64,000 bases of DNA from Powellomyces hirtus (Eukaryota > Chytridiomycota > Chytridiomycetes > Spizellomycetales > Powellomycetaceae): contig JAHLKG010000017.1 of the NCBI GenBank assembly GCA_025526995.1, positions 310,001 to 374,000 on the forward strand. The letters are read 5' to 3'. Shown in pieces: positions 1 to 15,284 of the stretch. The first letter of the stretch is position 1. Each line of letters starts with the position of its first letter. The position numbers and the translations under genes are program-made. The notes under the pieces are model-generated. The model did not search any database and was not told the DNA's origin. It saw only the letters and a program-made list of their open reading frames with translations.

Positions 1-3000
1 GCGATTTTTGCTTACAGGTGCCCAAGCCAAGGAGGTTTCCACATTTGTCGGTGGCCAGAGCTGTATCCTCGTCAACCGCGATGCAGTCCGCGACAGCCCG
101 CGCGTATCGATCGCTAAGAGGTCGCAGTGTCAGTCCGGGTAAGGAACCCCCAATTCTGCAGTAGAGCATCGAGTTCAAGCAAGCGCACCTTTGACGAAAC
201 TTGAACTTTTTGCTGTCGGAGACATAATCCCAAAATGAGACAGATTCCTTTTGTCCGCCTATGACGACCCTATTTCCTGCAACGCTGATGCACTGAATCG
301 GCCACCGCGCAGGAGCGCTCGTGCGCACTACCAGTCTACAAGCAGAGGTTAATTCAAGCGCCTGTGCAAGATTGGCCACCACGCCAAAATGTTCAGCAGA
401 CTGCTCACTTTCTCGAATTCGCATCAATCTTCAGCTGATAGAAGACATCACCCGCTGCAGCCAGCAGATAACTAAAACATCATCCCAAGGTAAGACAATT
501 GCGATAAATCCGTCCGTGACTTCTGTCGAATTCACGAATGAGCGAGTTAAGCACCTGTTTAAAAACGGGCATATGGACTGGACGGGTCCGTCCAACACAA
601 TTTCTCCCAGTTGTTTCATCTTATACATCACCACTTTCTTATCATGAATGAAGATGTACCATCAGCGTCTGTCTGAATCAGAAAACCCGAGAATAGTTCG
701 GTGATCTTACCAGTGACGTCTTCTCCTTTTTTTCGTAGCCCTTCAGATTATACACTAGTACGCGGCCCTTTTGCTCAGACTCTTCCGACGCACGGTAGCC
801 CCATGTACCAACGCAGATGTATCGTTTGCCTTCTTTGACGTTCCATTCTGCGGAAGAAGCAAAAATTTCAGCACAGAAGGGGGAAAAGCTGAAACATCAC
901 GGCGTGATCACACACCTATCAGAGAGTACACTTTCTCATTCGGCTGAAGCTTCTCCTGGAGGAAGACCTTGCCGCTAAACTCAAGCCCGCATTAGCTCCT
1001 TCGGCCAGTACCAAGTCAGCACGGAATGAGGGCCACACCTGATGGGGTCCACCACTCGAATCTCCGAGAAAGGCTTTTCGTCAGGTCCACTGGGTTTTGA
1101 TGTTGTTGATATGACGGCTCTTCTGGTAACTTGGTCAAACAGTATCCGCCGTGGGACCTCCCGCAGCTCAATGGTCCGAATATTGTTCTTTTTCTCCTTG
1201 TCGAGCTCAACGAACTGTAACGTTCCTTTAGCGAGTGTCATAAAACCGCGCGCGACCCCGGGATAGCTGAAGGGTGTAGCGTACAATGTCTGCACATGGA
1301 CAATGATGAGAACAATTCACATGGAGAGAAAAAGTTGATTTTGCGCGTACCCGTGCACATGATATCCCGGTCAATGCAGGCTCGTATCCAGCTTGCATTT
1401 CGATTCTCCAAGCGGAATCCGAAAAGGCCACGGCGACTGCTCCGGGCTGACTGTCATTGAAGCCAGGAACGAGATGCACCGGAAGGATCCCGACTTGGCA
1501 TGCAGTGACTACGTTCAAGAGAATTCGGTCCGGCGCGGTGGGATCTGAAGGGCGAATAATGAGAACGGGTTTATAGTTGGCATGCCGATATTGCGCCATA
1601 CCTGGTGACGGCGTCAGACTGAGAGTAGCCAGTTTTCCATCTCGGAGACCTACTGACAAATCAGTCGGATGCATACGATTTGAACGTCACCATTCGTGTT
1701 CACCTGTCAACAGATACACCCCAGAAGAATTGGCCAGAGCTAAGAAAGAGTGCGGGATACTGATGCTTCCAGAACTCAGAGGGGCTTTGATATCATTGTC
1801 AGTTTGGCGATGTACGTCCCGGCATATTGCTTTGCCCTCTCACCTAACGGTTCATGTGCCACAACATCTAGACATGTTGCGTCGTCCAGCGACAACAACA
1901 GGAGGGATGAATCGAAGGTTCCCACCGCACACAATTGCCTCAGTCTGGACATTGAGCATTCAGCATATTCTGCGTTGCCCTCAACTTTCCGCAAGAAGAC
2001 TGACCTGTCTGCTCCCTCCGTAACTGAAAACGAATAGAAGCAAGACGGCCCAACATCTAGTTGCACTCGCTTGACTTCAATGATCTCCATGGAAGAGCTG
2101 GAGCTTTGTCACGGTTAGACATCCAGCTGATGGATTTGAGCATCTTTGCAGACATCTACCTCGTCTGCTTTCCACATATGACACGTAAAGCAATAGCTGT
2201 ACCGCCGACCCAAACCATGATCAGTTCGCCGCTGATGCATCCCCCAACCAATGTATCATCGCCGGATGTCGGCGTCCAAGCGAGCCCCTCGGTTGTATTT
2301 GATAGATCAGTCACCACCACTCCCTTTGAGTGTATTTGAACATGCAGCTGGTCAATGGATAGATTCGCTGCATGGAGGGTCGCAATGCCCGTATTGAACC
2401 CTGTATGTCGATCCAGATCCTCAAGCTCACCACCTGCCCATCCGATAAGTCGGACAGTTCCGCGCAAAGAGCACAATGCAGACTTCCCGCACCTTCGATT
2501 GACATGACTCGGGTTTCTTCAATGAAGGATATGACCAGGAACGTGTCTTGCACATCACTGGTGTGTTTTTTCAAACTCCAAATAGCCGTCGCACTGGCAC
2601 GGATATGAGTATCGCGACATTCATGCAGAGGCACATCGGCGAAACAAGGGATCCTACCCGTGCATTCCCTCTTCCTCGGCTGCCAGAGTCGTGGCAGCTA
2701 TACCGTTCCGAACCTCTCTAAGGCTACCATGGTTGCCCGCGCCGCTGGTAAGCAGGATGGCATCATGCCCCTCCCGGTGAAGATCGGCTAGTTTGAAGTC
2801 CAACACGGGCGACCAATCTTCAAGGGCCATCTCTGGAAGGACTTCTCCTGTCGGATACACCTGGCAGTAAACGAGCTGATGAGAACTTGACCAGCATCAA
2901 GTGCAGTCATGGATTGCCTTACCGAGAGAAGCATTCCATCACACATATCTCCAAAGACACATATCCGTGCAACATCCTCAATGCAGTTACCAGAGGATAC

Positions 3001-4690
3001 CAGAGACAGTGCCTTGATGCTCTTTTCTGTATTGAAAAGATAGTGGGAGGTGGCTGTCATCGAATTGGCGTCAAAATCCATGCGAAACAAATGCCCCTTT
3101 TCTGTTCCAAGGTAGATGCTTTGCAGACGACTGCTGTTGCGACAAGGGACCTCAAGCGGGGTTGGAGGCGCTGCTATGGCCGCTACGACGATCTGCCGCC
3201 CTGACTGTTCATACGACACACGCAAAGGCGGAAGCTCGATCACTTCCATCTGACTTCCAGACACGCGTACAAAGTGCATATCAATGTCCTGTGGGAAGGC
3301 ATATTAGTCTCCACACTTTCAGACAGACGCAAGCGAGCGTGAGTCAAATCACCGTGATCATGATGAAGGCACCAGGGATCTCCCTAAGAGGAAATATGTG
3401 CGAGGGAACGGCTTCTAGAAAATGCTACTTGTGTTGGCCGTTTGGGGTGTTGCTGATGCTTCCGGGCCCACTTGCCGTTTGTTATGGTATGCTGAGCCCA
3501 TTTCTTGGCTGTGTCCAGTGGCTGATCAGGCTCAATCTTGTAAATGACCACAGATAGGGCGTCCTCACTGGAGAGGCTCTTGAGCAAACTTGTTAACCAA
3601 TGCTAAAGCATCCACAACCTACACATTTTGCAAGATGGCTAGATGGATCGACTGATCGCTTGGTGTCGGATACAGAAATGCCATTTGCCAGATGATTCCA
3701 TTCTCACGGATGGTTACGGACTGCACAACGGAACATACTTCAGCAAACGGCCTAGTTGAGAACAGTCACAATAGAACAATACCTGGTGCGAAGAAATAAT
3801 GCCCTCCATGGCATTGGACACCAGCCATATTTGAAACGTGCCATCTAATGCCGACACAGCTATAGCTCGCGACCTGGTATCACAATCATGAGGTGTTGAA
3901 TCAATAGGACAACACCACAAAAATGACATACAGGGGATCGACGGCGAGCGTGTGTCCTAGCTCATCATAGAGCAGCCCTGATTTTGCTATTGGCACCTGA
4001 AAGCACCAACAGTGGGAACAATCGAAGGAAGAATTTTGGATAAGGGTCATGATTTTCATTTTCAGCGCACATCATAAGTTGCGTTCGTTTTTCTGTTCGA
4101 ACGATTGGAAACAGACGGTCGCAAGCGGTTGAAATGGCCAGCCCTGACAGAACGACGCCCTCCTGACCGTGACAGCTCCGCGAGATTTCATACCTATCAA
4201 TTCTACTTGTGCTAACGAGTCATTTCCTCACCTGCTGAACAGAAACGAGCCTCCGATTTCCACTACCGTTATCCTCGACATCCAGAAAGCTGAGATATCC
4301 CGAATCGGACGTGCAGACCAGATACGTTGAGTAGTGGACATCTGCATCATTCGGAGTGGGTGGGCGTATTGGGACTGTGATCCAGGCAAATGCGCGGATG
4401 TGACCAAACAGCTGTTGCTCAGTCACAGAAACAGTCTGTGCCGGTTGGACGCCGCAGTCAAGATGCTTTATTTCCAAGGTTGTTTCCTATCATCAAAGAA
4501 TCAATTAGAATGACCGAGTGTGGCAACACCTGGCGCGCCCTCGCACCTTTATCCATATAAGCTCCGCCTGGTCCTCCGTGAGATGATTTGGCTTCTCAAA
4601 TCTGGATATCAACGCTGCCGAAACCACGGGGGACTTTACAAGATGGTGAATGAAGGCATATTTTGCGTCTGTAGAGCCGGAAAGGGACAT
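1..4690 (-). CDS. CPSF-A/MMS1_N family beta-propeller protein (DDB1/SF3b3/CPSF160-like), partial
   Basis: Multi-exon gene whose 3' end runs off the left edge. The chosen start at 4690 opens MSLSGSTDAKYAFIHH. It is followed by an exon near 4480-4235 carrying FGHIRAFAW and YLVCTSDSGYLSFLD, which matches the first propeller of the SF3b3/DDB1/CPSF160 group. Another junction near 3955-3890 gives GHTLAVDPL joined to SRAIAVSALDGTFQIW. The exon at about 1270-990 reads FMTLAKGTLQFVELD followed by IELREVPRRILFD, typical of the middle of this family. The exons at 634-1 (AGNRVVIGGQKESVSFW and TALATDKCGNLLGT) match the CPSF-A C-terminal region. Proteins of this family are large WD-like scaffolds of splicing, cleavage/polyadenylation or CUL4 ligases. 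Which paralogue this is remains open: it looks more divergent than core Rse1 or Ddb1, perhaps the less characterised extra CPSF-A paralogue. Exon limits are approximate. Confidence 0.72.
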
Positions 4691-5091
4691 TGCCTTTGGC
4701 GCTTCAACGGCCGATGATATACTTTACGCAAAGGGTGAGCAGCACAAACACGAAGAATCATATGGAGCACCAGCCAGAAGGGTGGAGGTTGGTGGAATGC
4801 GTAAGCAGTGTGGAAATGACAGGAGGTTCTCGGTTATCTGTACCAATGCCAGCACCGCCAATAGCAAAGCCACAAAGCCACACCAGGGTGGAGAAAGCCA
4901 CAGACGCGTCTTTCTCAACTTCTCAAGCGTCCATTTTAAAAGCGAATAGAGCAAAGTTATTCTACTATTATGTTTAAAATTTGTCGCCAACGGATAAGTG
5001 GAGGTAGTCACGAAAGGAGCCGCGCGTTATCTAACAGCCTTGAGTGTTTCATAATATCTACAGTGGGTGTGGGAGGATATACAGCGGAGAT

Positions 5092-6682
5092 CTACTTCTT
5101 AGAAGCCAGCATTTGCTTCTGTGTCATGTGGGCCTTCAGCCTGATGCTTTGGATCTTGATGAAGCCTTCTGAATCCACAGGGTGGAAGCCACCAGCTTCG
5201 TCCATGGACGCAATCTTTTCGTCATACAGGGAGTTCGGGGAAGTTCGGCCTTCAATGATCACATTGCCCTTGTAGAGTTTCACTAGAATGACTGTTAGGG
5301 GTGATGGGGCACGAGATGAGGCAGCAAAAGAAAGATACTCACAGTTAACAACTCCATTAACGGTAGCCTGAGAGCTTTCAACGCTCGCCATGATGAACTC
5401 CCTCTCGGCAGAATACCAGAGACCATTGTAAATGATTTCAGACAATCGCTGAGCGTATTGGTCCTTCAATCGGCGCAACTCTCGGTCAAGCGTAAGCCCT
5501 TCGAGATCGACGTGTGCGGCGCGGAGAATGGTGCCACCGGGTGTTTCGTAGCATCCTCGTGATTTAATGCCAATGAAACGGTTTTCCACAATATCAATCC
5601 GTCCAATGCCGTGCTTGCGGCCCAGAGCATTCAGGTACAAGAAGAGTTCAAGCGAGTCGGTGTGAACAGTCTTCTTGTCTGTAGTATTTTCAACCTTAAC
5701 TGGCTTTCCATCCTGGAAGTGAATGGCAATGCGTTCCGGGACATCCGGGGCATCCTCAGGATCCACCGTCAATTTCCACATGTCCTTGGGTGGGGTGACT
5801 GCGGGATCTTCCAGAATCCCAGCTTCGAAGGAGATATGGTACAGGTTCTCATCTGTCGACCACGGCTTGGAAGCAGTTTGCACGACCGGAATGCCCTTGG
5901 ACTCCGCATATTCCAGCAGCGCTGGTCGTCCAGGGAAGCGTTCAAAGAAAGCTGGAGCAGATTGTAAGGACGCTGAGGCAATGCATTACACAGATTGAGT
6001 GCGAGATACTCACTGGGATCACGCCAAGGTGCGATGACCTTGATGTCGGGCTGAAGTGCGTAGTATCCGAGCTCAAACCGGACCTGGTCGTTTCCTTTTC
6101 CGGTGCAACCGTGAGAAACGTATTGGCATCCTTCTCGGACGGCGATCTCGATCTGCTTGCGGCAAATGACTGGGCGTGCCAATGCGGTGCCGAGGAGGTA
6201 GACGCCCTTTGAGGACGAGAGAGGTTTAGATCGCTTCCAATTTGGGTGAAGTATACCGATCAGCTCCTTACCTCATACAAGCAGTTCGCTTGAACGGACG
6301 CCCAGACCAAGTCTTCGACAAACTCCTTCCTGAGGTCCTTTCACAGCAGTCCCGATAAGCCGACGGATCTTGAAACGACTGGCGTGTTCCTCTTCAAGTG
6401 ATCATTACCTCGATGTAGACTTTTGTGGCGCCAATCTTCAGGGCTTTCTCGCGGGCAGCCTCAAAGTCCTCTTCCTGGCCAATGTTGGCCATGTACGCTT
6501 GCACTTCATATCCCTTTACAGCAAGAGCTTGGTGAGACGTCGGTTGGCAGACGTGGGAATTGTGAAGGGGAAAGGAGTGGCGGGCTCTTTACCTGGTCGA
6601 TTAGCCAAGCCAGGATGCAGGAGGTGTCGAGACCTCCCGAGTAAGCGAGCAGAACCTTTCCCTTTGTAGCAGCGCCAGCCAT
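5092..6682 (-). CDS. ARG1: Argininosuccinate synthase
   Basis: Joins citrulline and aspartate with ATP to make argininosuccinate, the penultimate step of arginine synthesis. Exon 1 (6593-6682) encodes 30 residues with the ATP-pyrophosphatase P-loop [17 protein letters not shown]. The next exon gives [17 protein letters not shown]. Later exons contain [31 protein letters not shown] (the citrulline/aspartate-binding region) and the long 3' exon with [19 protein letters not shown] and [13 protein letters not shown], all hallmark stretches of the family. The protein ends [15 protein letters not shown]. Length, near 410 residues, fits the family. At least five introns of 55-90 bases were placed by frame. 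The gene is transcribed away from the cyclin gene, sharing a 550-base intergenic region. Product assignment is very secure. Confidence 0.96.
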
Positions 6683-7235
6683 TGTGTTGAGAGAAGGGCG
6701 AGTGTAAAGATACTAACGAAATGAGAAGTGGTAGGAAAACGCAAGGAGAGAAGGAGGCGAGTTGACTTGTCCTTTGTATAGAGCACACGGAGATAGATTG
6801 ATGAGAGAGAGGGATGATAAGTGATCTGGCTAGTATACAATAAAGAGATGATCGGATGCCGAGGACTCACGCGTTTGTGTTACATCCACACCAAGATAAG
6901 CCACGTTTGGAAACTAATTGACTGACTCATCACGCCAGAACTATCCATCAGATTCGTTCATTCGAGTCACTTATTGGATGCATCCATATTTCATTAGTGT
7001 AGTCACGTGCGGGAACGCGCTCACTTTGGGAATGATTCTTGCTGACACTCCCTTGCGTGTGTGGCCCATCCGTGCATTTCTCACTTTCAAGATTCCCTCC
7101 GTTTTGACACCATTAATCGCTCACGATATTGCATCACCTTCCCACCCCATACTCCTCACTGTTATCTCCTGCGACTTTGCGCATCAGTGGTCTCTTGCTG
7201 ATCTCCCTGCTTTACCGAGTTCGGCAGTGTCCGCG
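6683..7235. promoter_or_regulatory. Divergent intergenic region between ARG1 and the cyclin gene
   Basis: About 550 bases separate the ARG1 start codon (minus) and the proposed cyclin start codon (plus), so it must hold both promoters. Long pyrimidine-rich stretches are visible, notably around 7040-7230 upstream of the cyclin. I see no convincing open reading frame, RNA gene or repeat, and no clear TATA box. Confidence 0.4.
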
Positions 7236-9415
7236 ATGTTCGCGGCAAGGAGCTCAAAGGTATGTCTTGCTGCTCGCTCGCCAGCAATAGAAGAAATTGC
7301 AGCTCTGACCGACGTCTGTGATATAGCCGATAGTTTCTGACAAGCCGAAGCGCTTGTCGAGAACTACTTCTGCGCAATCTGCTCAAAGTTCTGTCGAATC
7401 TCCTTATAAGATCACTCGTAGTAGTTCAGATATCCCGGTACGCCGCATCCACACCCGAACATCCACCATGGAAACGCAAACAGAACCTCGTTTGCGAAAA
7501 ACACCTGCCTCCCGCACTTCTACCATCTCTGCTCACCCGTATAATGTCCCTTCGCGCGAGAACTCTCGTACTTTGAGAACCGAGGTATTTTCTTACTATT
7601 GATTGACCAAATCGTTGATCTATCATTGACAATAGCATCCTCGTCCCGTGTTGCAGCGAACGCTGAGTGCTATTCAGCAAGATGAGTCAATAGTGAAAGG
7701 ACGTATCTCAGAGGCTACTCGCCGTCGAATTCAACAGCGAGCAGCAACAATGGAAAATGTTCCTAATGGCAAACAACGGGCTGAACCTGCTCCACAGCCA
7801 AAACGGTTGGCTCTAGGAGAAGTCATCAATTCTGAGGTGAGGTGTGCCACTATAATGATCAGTCAACAAGGATTATCGCCAGAACGGTCCGACTTATCGC
7901 TCGTGTTGAGCAGACCGGACGCCCCGCTCATGTCAATAAGCGAGTGAAATCACAACACACATGTAGCGATGTGCAACCCGTTGTATCTGCCGTGCCAGCA
8001 AAGCGTATTACCACCGCGCGAACAGTAACCACCATGAGCAAACCCAAGCCTCGTCCGGTCGCCAAAAAGGAAAAGGAAAACATGGAAGTAGCAACGTTGC
8101 GAAGATCGACAACTACAACAATTTCGAAGGCGCGTCCACCTGTGCAACCCACCTTCCGCCCAACTTTGCCTGTGGAGTTCATAACCCCCCTACCATTTCG
8201 AATTCGCATGTCGGAGATTGAACAGATGCGTGCGCGACAATTCAACGACATGATCAGAGCAAAGGCGGTGGTGATCAGAACTCCACAGCGGCCTAGGGGA
8301 TCACAGTCGGGCAGTCAATTGGTGAAAAGACAGGCGCCAGGAGCACCGAAATGCAAAACCATTTTTCCCAATCATGTCACTCCTGAACCTGCCCTCTACC
8401 AGCTGGGCGCCAATGGTGAATACTCGGATGAGATGGAAATGGTTTTCCTGCCCGAATATGCCGAGGAGATTCACGCGTTCTTAAGGTATAAAGAGGTAAG
8501 ATTAGATGAAACTTTCCACAAGAGGAGCGGTTCAAAAATGGTTACATGAGATGTATGGCTGCTAAGCGAATTTCATATAGGACTCTACATGTCCAACGCC
8601 AGATTACGCAGGCAGTGCGATCCAGCCAGAGCTTACTTGGGATATGCGCCAAGTCCTCGTAAACTGGCTGGTCCAATTGCACGCACATTTCAACCTCGCA
8701 CCCGAAAGCTTTTACCTCGCAATCAACGTCATGGACCGGTTCCTCGGCAAACGCTGTGTGCTCGTTCACAATTTCCATCTTGTCGCGGTATGCTCGCTCA
8801 TGCTCGCCGCAAAGTACGAGCAGCACTGCGCGCCGCCTCTCAAAGATCTCGTTGCCGTCTGCGAAGACCAGTACGGCATCGGGGTTCTTCGCACCGCCGA
8901 ACGATACCTGCTCTCCAAATTGAACTATGATCTCGCTTGGCCCAGTCCTCTGACCTTCATGCGCCGTATCAACGAGGCTGATGGGTTCGATCCGCGCCAT
9001 CGCATGCTTGCGAAATACCTACTCGAACTAGCGCAACTTGATCAACGTTTCGTGGGGTGCAAACCCTCCATCCTCGCCGCGGCCGCTTATCTCGCAGCCT
9101 GCCAGATCCTCAATTTACCCTGGGTACGTAGCCGTTGTCATGAACTGCTCGGCAACCACCACCGTATCATTTTTCCATTGCTGATTTCTTCTCGTGGTCT
9201 CCTTCCAGACTGAGAAACACACACGCTTAGCGATATACTGCGCTGATCAACTGATTCCCTACGTCAGCGTTCTCCTCGAATGCTGCTACATGTATCAGAC
9301 CTCGGCCGTCGGCGAAAAGTACGCGCAGGACGCCTATTATAACATTGCCCGCACTCTTCCGGACTATCTCGACGCCGCGGGCTTTACGTACCTGGGGCAA
9401 CGTGTCATGCGCTGA
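7236..9415 (+). CDS. G2/mitotic B-type cyclin
   Basis: Regulatory subunit of a mitotic cyclin-dependent kinase. The C-terminal half holds the cyclin box: WDMRQVLVNWLVQLHAHF, then FLGKRCVLVHNFHLVAV, LMLAAKYEQ, and AERYLLSKLNYDLAWPSPL leading into the C-terminal cyclin fold (FVGCKPSILAAAAYLAA). The basic, Ser/Thr-rich N-terminus carries a destruction box, RLALGEVIN (RxxLxxxxN), around 7803-7830. That fits APC/C-dependent degradation. Exon chain by frame: 7236-7259 (MFAARSSK), then PKRLSRTTSAQ from 7345, HPRPVLQRTL after the 7580-7630 intron, TGRPAHVNKR from 7914, DSTCPTPDYAG from 8581, and TEKHTRLAIY from 9210, ending YLGQRVMR. The start is the first ATG giving a consistent splice and is the least certain part. 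Whether it is Clb1/2-like or another mitotic class cannot be told. Confidence 0.9.
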
Positions 9416-9714
9416 CAAGCTTCCCTTCCCGTCTTCAACCTATGGCTCAACAAATCACTCGCAATCTCAACCACCTATACGTGTGTTCAACTATCCTCCG
9501 GCGCTTCTTAACATTATCCATAGATATCCTGACCAGCAGAACAATACCCGCACATAGATGAAGCCAAAAACTGTATGTCTCTATACAACCCAAACTCTCC
9601 GTGTACAAAAAAACAGTAAATACAAATCACAAAGCACATATAAACCATTTGAGATGCATGGAATGATCGTTTTCTGTCTATTCTACTCAGAAGCATGAGT
9701 TCTAGTTTAGTGTA

Positions 9715-11009
9715 TCAAAATTTGAAAACCTGGCGGTCTTGGTAGCCTAATTCCTTTAGCAAACCGCCAAGAGGTCCTTGATCGGTTTCGTTCGGCTTTG
9801 CACCAGCCACGTGTCGAATCAGTCTATTTGAGAATTCAAAATGCGATGAGTACAATGAACTGTAATGTCCATCAAAGACCGCGAGAGATTGTGTTGCGCA
9901 CCCCTCCCTTACTTACCCATCAGGTCCGCACACGAGGATCGCAGCATCCATGCCAAGAGCCGGTGGCGGCATGTGTTGCTTCAGCATGGTCCGGTCAATA
10001 ACGCCAACCCCACCAGTCCACTTGCCCACATTAGGGCGGGGATCCGCGGGGCTGTCCACCGTGAGGAAGACCCGCAGACGGTCTGGTTTCGCGGAAGCCA
10101 TGATTTGCAGTTCATTGAACAGCAAGACGTCAGCAGGAGATCGGGTGCCAAAGATCAGCGACACGCGGGTTTTGTCCTCTGGGTCTCTCAGGATCCGCTT
10201 GATGAGCTGGTACAGAGGCGTGATTCCTGTTCCACCGGCAATCTGTTGCATGATAGAAGCAATCCATATATGTGAGATTGGGAGGAATGACGTCAAAAAG
10301 GACAGCTGATCCCTCCACATACCATTCCAATATTCGCCACCGCATTAGGTTCATACGGCAACGTCACCACCGGTCCTCTCATCTCCACAAACTCGCCAAC
10401 AGGGGTATCATGCAAGAACCTGCTCACGCTCCCATTCTCATATTTCTTGACCAGCAAGTCAAAGTGCCCGCGAGCGTACGTCACGGGCGAATACGCTCGG
10501 GCAACCTGGCATGTATGGTCCTTGACGACCACGTGGGAGGGGACAGGCATGCCCGCGGGTGAGTCCGCCTGCGGGAGATTTGCGGCGAACCGCAGCAAAG
10601 ATGTGTCGTGCGTCAACGGAATCACTTCGGTCAGTTTGAACTTTTTAAAGTCTTCGGGCGTCAGCGTTGCGGCGACAGGTTCGTGGTAATATGTAAAGTA
10701 GACAATGTCGCCAATAATCACGATGGCGCCGGTCAATAGCACAACTGCAACCAGTTTGTGCTGATTGGGCGCCAGTGTTTCAGGCTTGAGCGTCGTGGCA
10801 TGGATTCTCCGCCGTGGAAAGTGTCGGCTAGGCAAGGGTAAAAAAGCTCCGCTTGAAGGTAGTAGTAATTGGAGGATTTGCGTGGTACTACGTGTCGGCA
10901 CTGTTTGCAACGTACGGGACGGACAGGACGAGACGATGCTGGAGAATCTGCGAGGCCCTTGGGATAGTCTGGCTGTCGGGAGCAACCGTGTGAATCCTGC
11001 AAAACTCAT
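9715..11009 (-). CDS. NADH-cytochrome b5 reductase, mitochondrial type
   Basis: FAD flavoprotein passing electrons from NADH to cytochrome b5 or a similar acceptor. The start at 11009 (MSFAGFTRLLPTARLSQ) gives an Arg/Ser-rich presequence. A single membrane anchor follows (HKLVAVVLLTGAIVIIGDIVYF), as in Mcr1-type enzymes of the mitochondrial outer membrane/intermembrane space. The FAD domain has RAYSPVTY and the glycine stretch spliced as NIGM joined to IAGGTGITPLYQL. The NADH domain has LIFGTRSPADVLLFNEL and the CGPDG motif. The last junction (GATGG to ACTG) yields LIRHVAGAKPNET and the C-terminus ends RQVFKF, matching the family's aromatic C-terminus. An in-frame ATG at 11117 would add 36 residues before the presequence and is judged less likely. 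Confidence 0.93.
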
Positions 11010-11239
11010 TTCTGGAAATTCAAGTGTCGGAACTCTGTAAGGAAAAAACAAACGCGCGTTTGTTGGTGGGTAAATCGCGGAGGGAATCTCAGACAATGCA
11101 TGCGCCACAAGACGCAAACGGACAGACTACAAAAACAAACACGTTAGAAGATTGCATGCTCATTATATAAAACTATGTTAATGCAAAATGAGGGTTATGA
11201 AGCAGAGGGTTCTAATAATAAGGGATCTAAAGTATGAGT

Positions 11240-11983
11240 CTATTGGACCTTGTTGTGAGCCTGTTCAGCGTTCTTGAAGTATGGGATGAGGACAGGAACG
11301 ACAGCGTCGTGAAGGAGTTTAGCGCCCTGGAAACAACAATGTTAAGAGACTTGATACACCATTTCACAAGCACGAAGAACAATGGTACTCACAAAGTACT
11401 GGGGCAGGAACATGCCAAACAGCAGCACGACTTTGACAACGTAGTAGAAGGGGAAGTAGTACAGGATCGTGTCGAGTTTCAGCTCGAGCAGCTGCACGAG
11501 TCCGACGAACCAAAAGTAGGTGGTCCAGACTTTCAACGCCTCCGTGTCGTCCTTGTAGGACGCCTCAAACGCTCGGTAGGTCGGGTAGATGAGCGCAAGA
11601 GCGGTTGTTGTGAAACCAGCCCATACGTTGAAAAAGACGGAGACGGAGGTGAAGAAGTAGACTGCCAGAGTAAAATATGTCTAACGGAAGCACGAAAATG
11701 ACATTGCAGGGTTAGATATTAATGGCAGGTGAACGGAGCCCACCAAAAGTCTTCTGACACGCCGCCTTCACACAGTCGAACATTGGAGCTATCGCCAATA
11801 TCCATACACCGTTTCTCATCGACCAAGCGGCGCAATAGTGTACGAAACGGTTCTCTAAATCCTTCTTTTCCATGTGATGGAACTCACCTTTGGGATACCG
11901 GTGGCTTTCTCGATCCTCTTCAGGGTGCGGAACTTGCCGAGGTAGTTGTTAAACTGCTGGAGGTATGGTTGCAATTGGTCCAT
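11240..11983 (-). CDS. YOP1: Yop1/REEP (TB2/DP1/HVA22 family) ER membrane-shaping protein
   Basis: Hairpin membrane protein that curves ER tubules together with reticulons. Exon 1 (11888-11983) encodes MDQLQPYLQQFNNYLG through KATGIPK. The next exons hold TYFTLAVYFFTSVSVFFNVW, IYPTYRAFEASYKDDT and ALKVWTTYFWFVGLVQLLE, followed by a second hydrophobic hairpin (YYFPFYYVVKVVLLFGMFLPQ). The last exon gives GAKLLHDAVVPVLIPYF and ends AEQAHNKVQ. The YPxYxSxxAL-like signature and paired hairpins define the family, and the length of about 170 residues is standard. The gene lies between the b5 reductase and MYST genes, all on the minus strand, with separate intergenic spacers rather than an operon. 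Confidence 0.94.
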
Positions 11984-12432
11984 TTTGCGATAACGATGGC
12001 TTGGGAAGGTGGCGGGAGAAGTGTACTGGTGGATGCTGAAGGGCTGCTAGTTAAATAGTTTGAGGTGCTATATTATGTGGAGGCGCAATGGAGACCAAGT
12101 GCTTTTAGCGAGAAGAGCAGTAAAGTTTGTGTGAAGGTGCAGCGAAAAGCGGCCGGAAGTGCTCTGCGGTTTAGTGTGACGGCGCAGCCACGCAATAACA
12201 CGCGCCAAAAAGCCTGACTGATTCTTCTAATTAAGTTTCCGTCCGAAACCTTCCATTGGAGGCGGCGTGGCGTATGGTTGAAAAAGCCGCAACGCTCGAG
12301 ACCAAGGCAGGTCCTTGCAGGTGCTAGATTTTCCAATGCAGCGAGCCATCGTGTGACTGTGATGTACAGCTCGGAAGAGGGGTCATAAGAGTATGTCAAA
12401 TTACTTCAAAATTTACACCTGGACACAGCTAT
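11984..12432. other. Intergenic spacer upstream of YOP1 and downstream of the MYST gene
   Basis: About 450 bases between two minus-strand genes. It should contain the YOP1 promoter and the 3' end of the acetyltransferase transcript. I see no supported gene, RNA or repeat here; short open frames have no recognisable domain. Confidence 0.3.
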
Positions 12433-15111
<2,679 letters not shown>

Positions 15112-15284
15112 TGCCGGCGGGGAAGACGAGACCAACATTTGCAAGATGGTACAGTAAATTGGGGCTTCTGCAACATCATGATTCATAACGCGCAACTAAA
15201 TGTAGGTCATGCACTGAAGACCGCAGCGTCTTGCACATCTTTGTTTTGATCGCTCGCAACCAGTTTGCTGCAAAGTTCGTGGGC

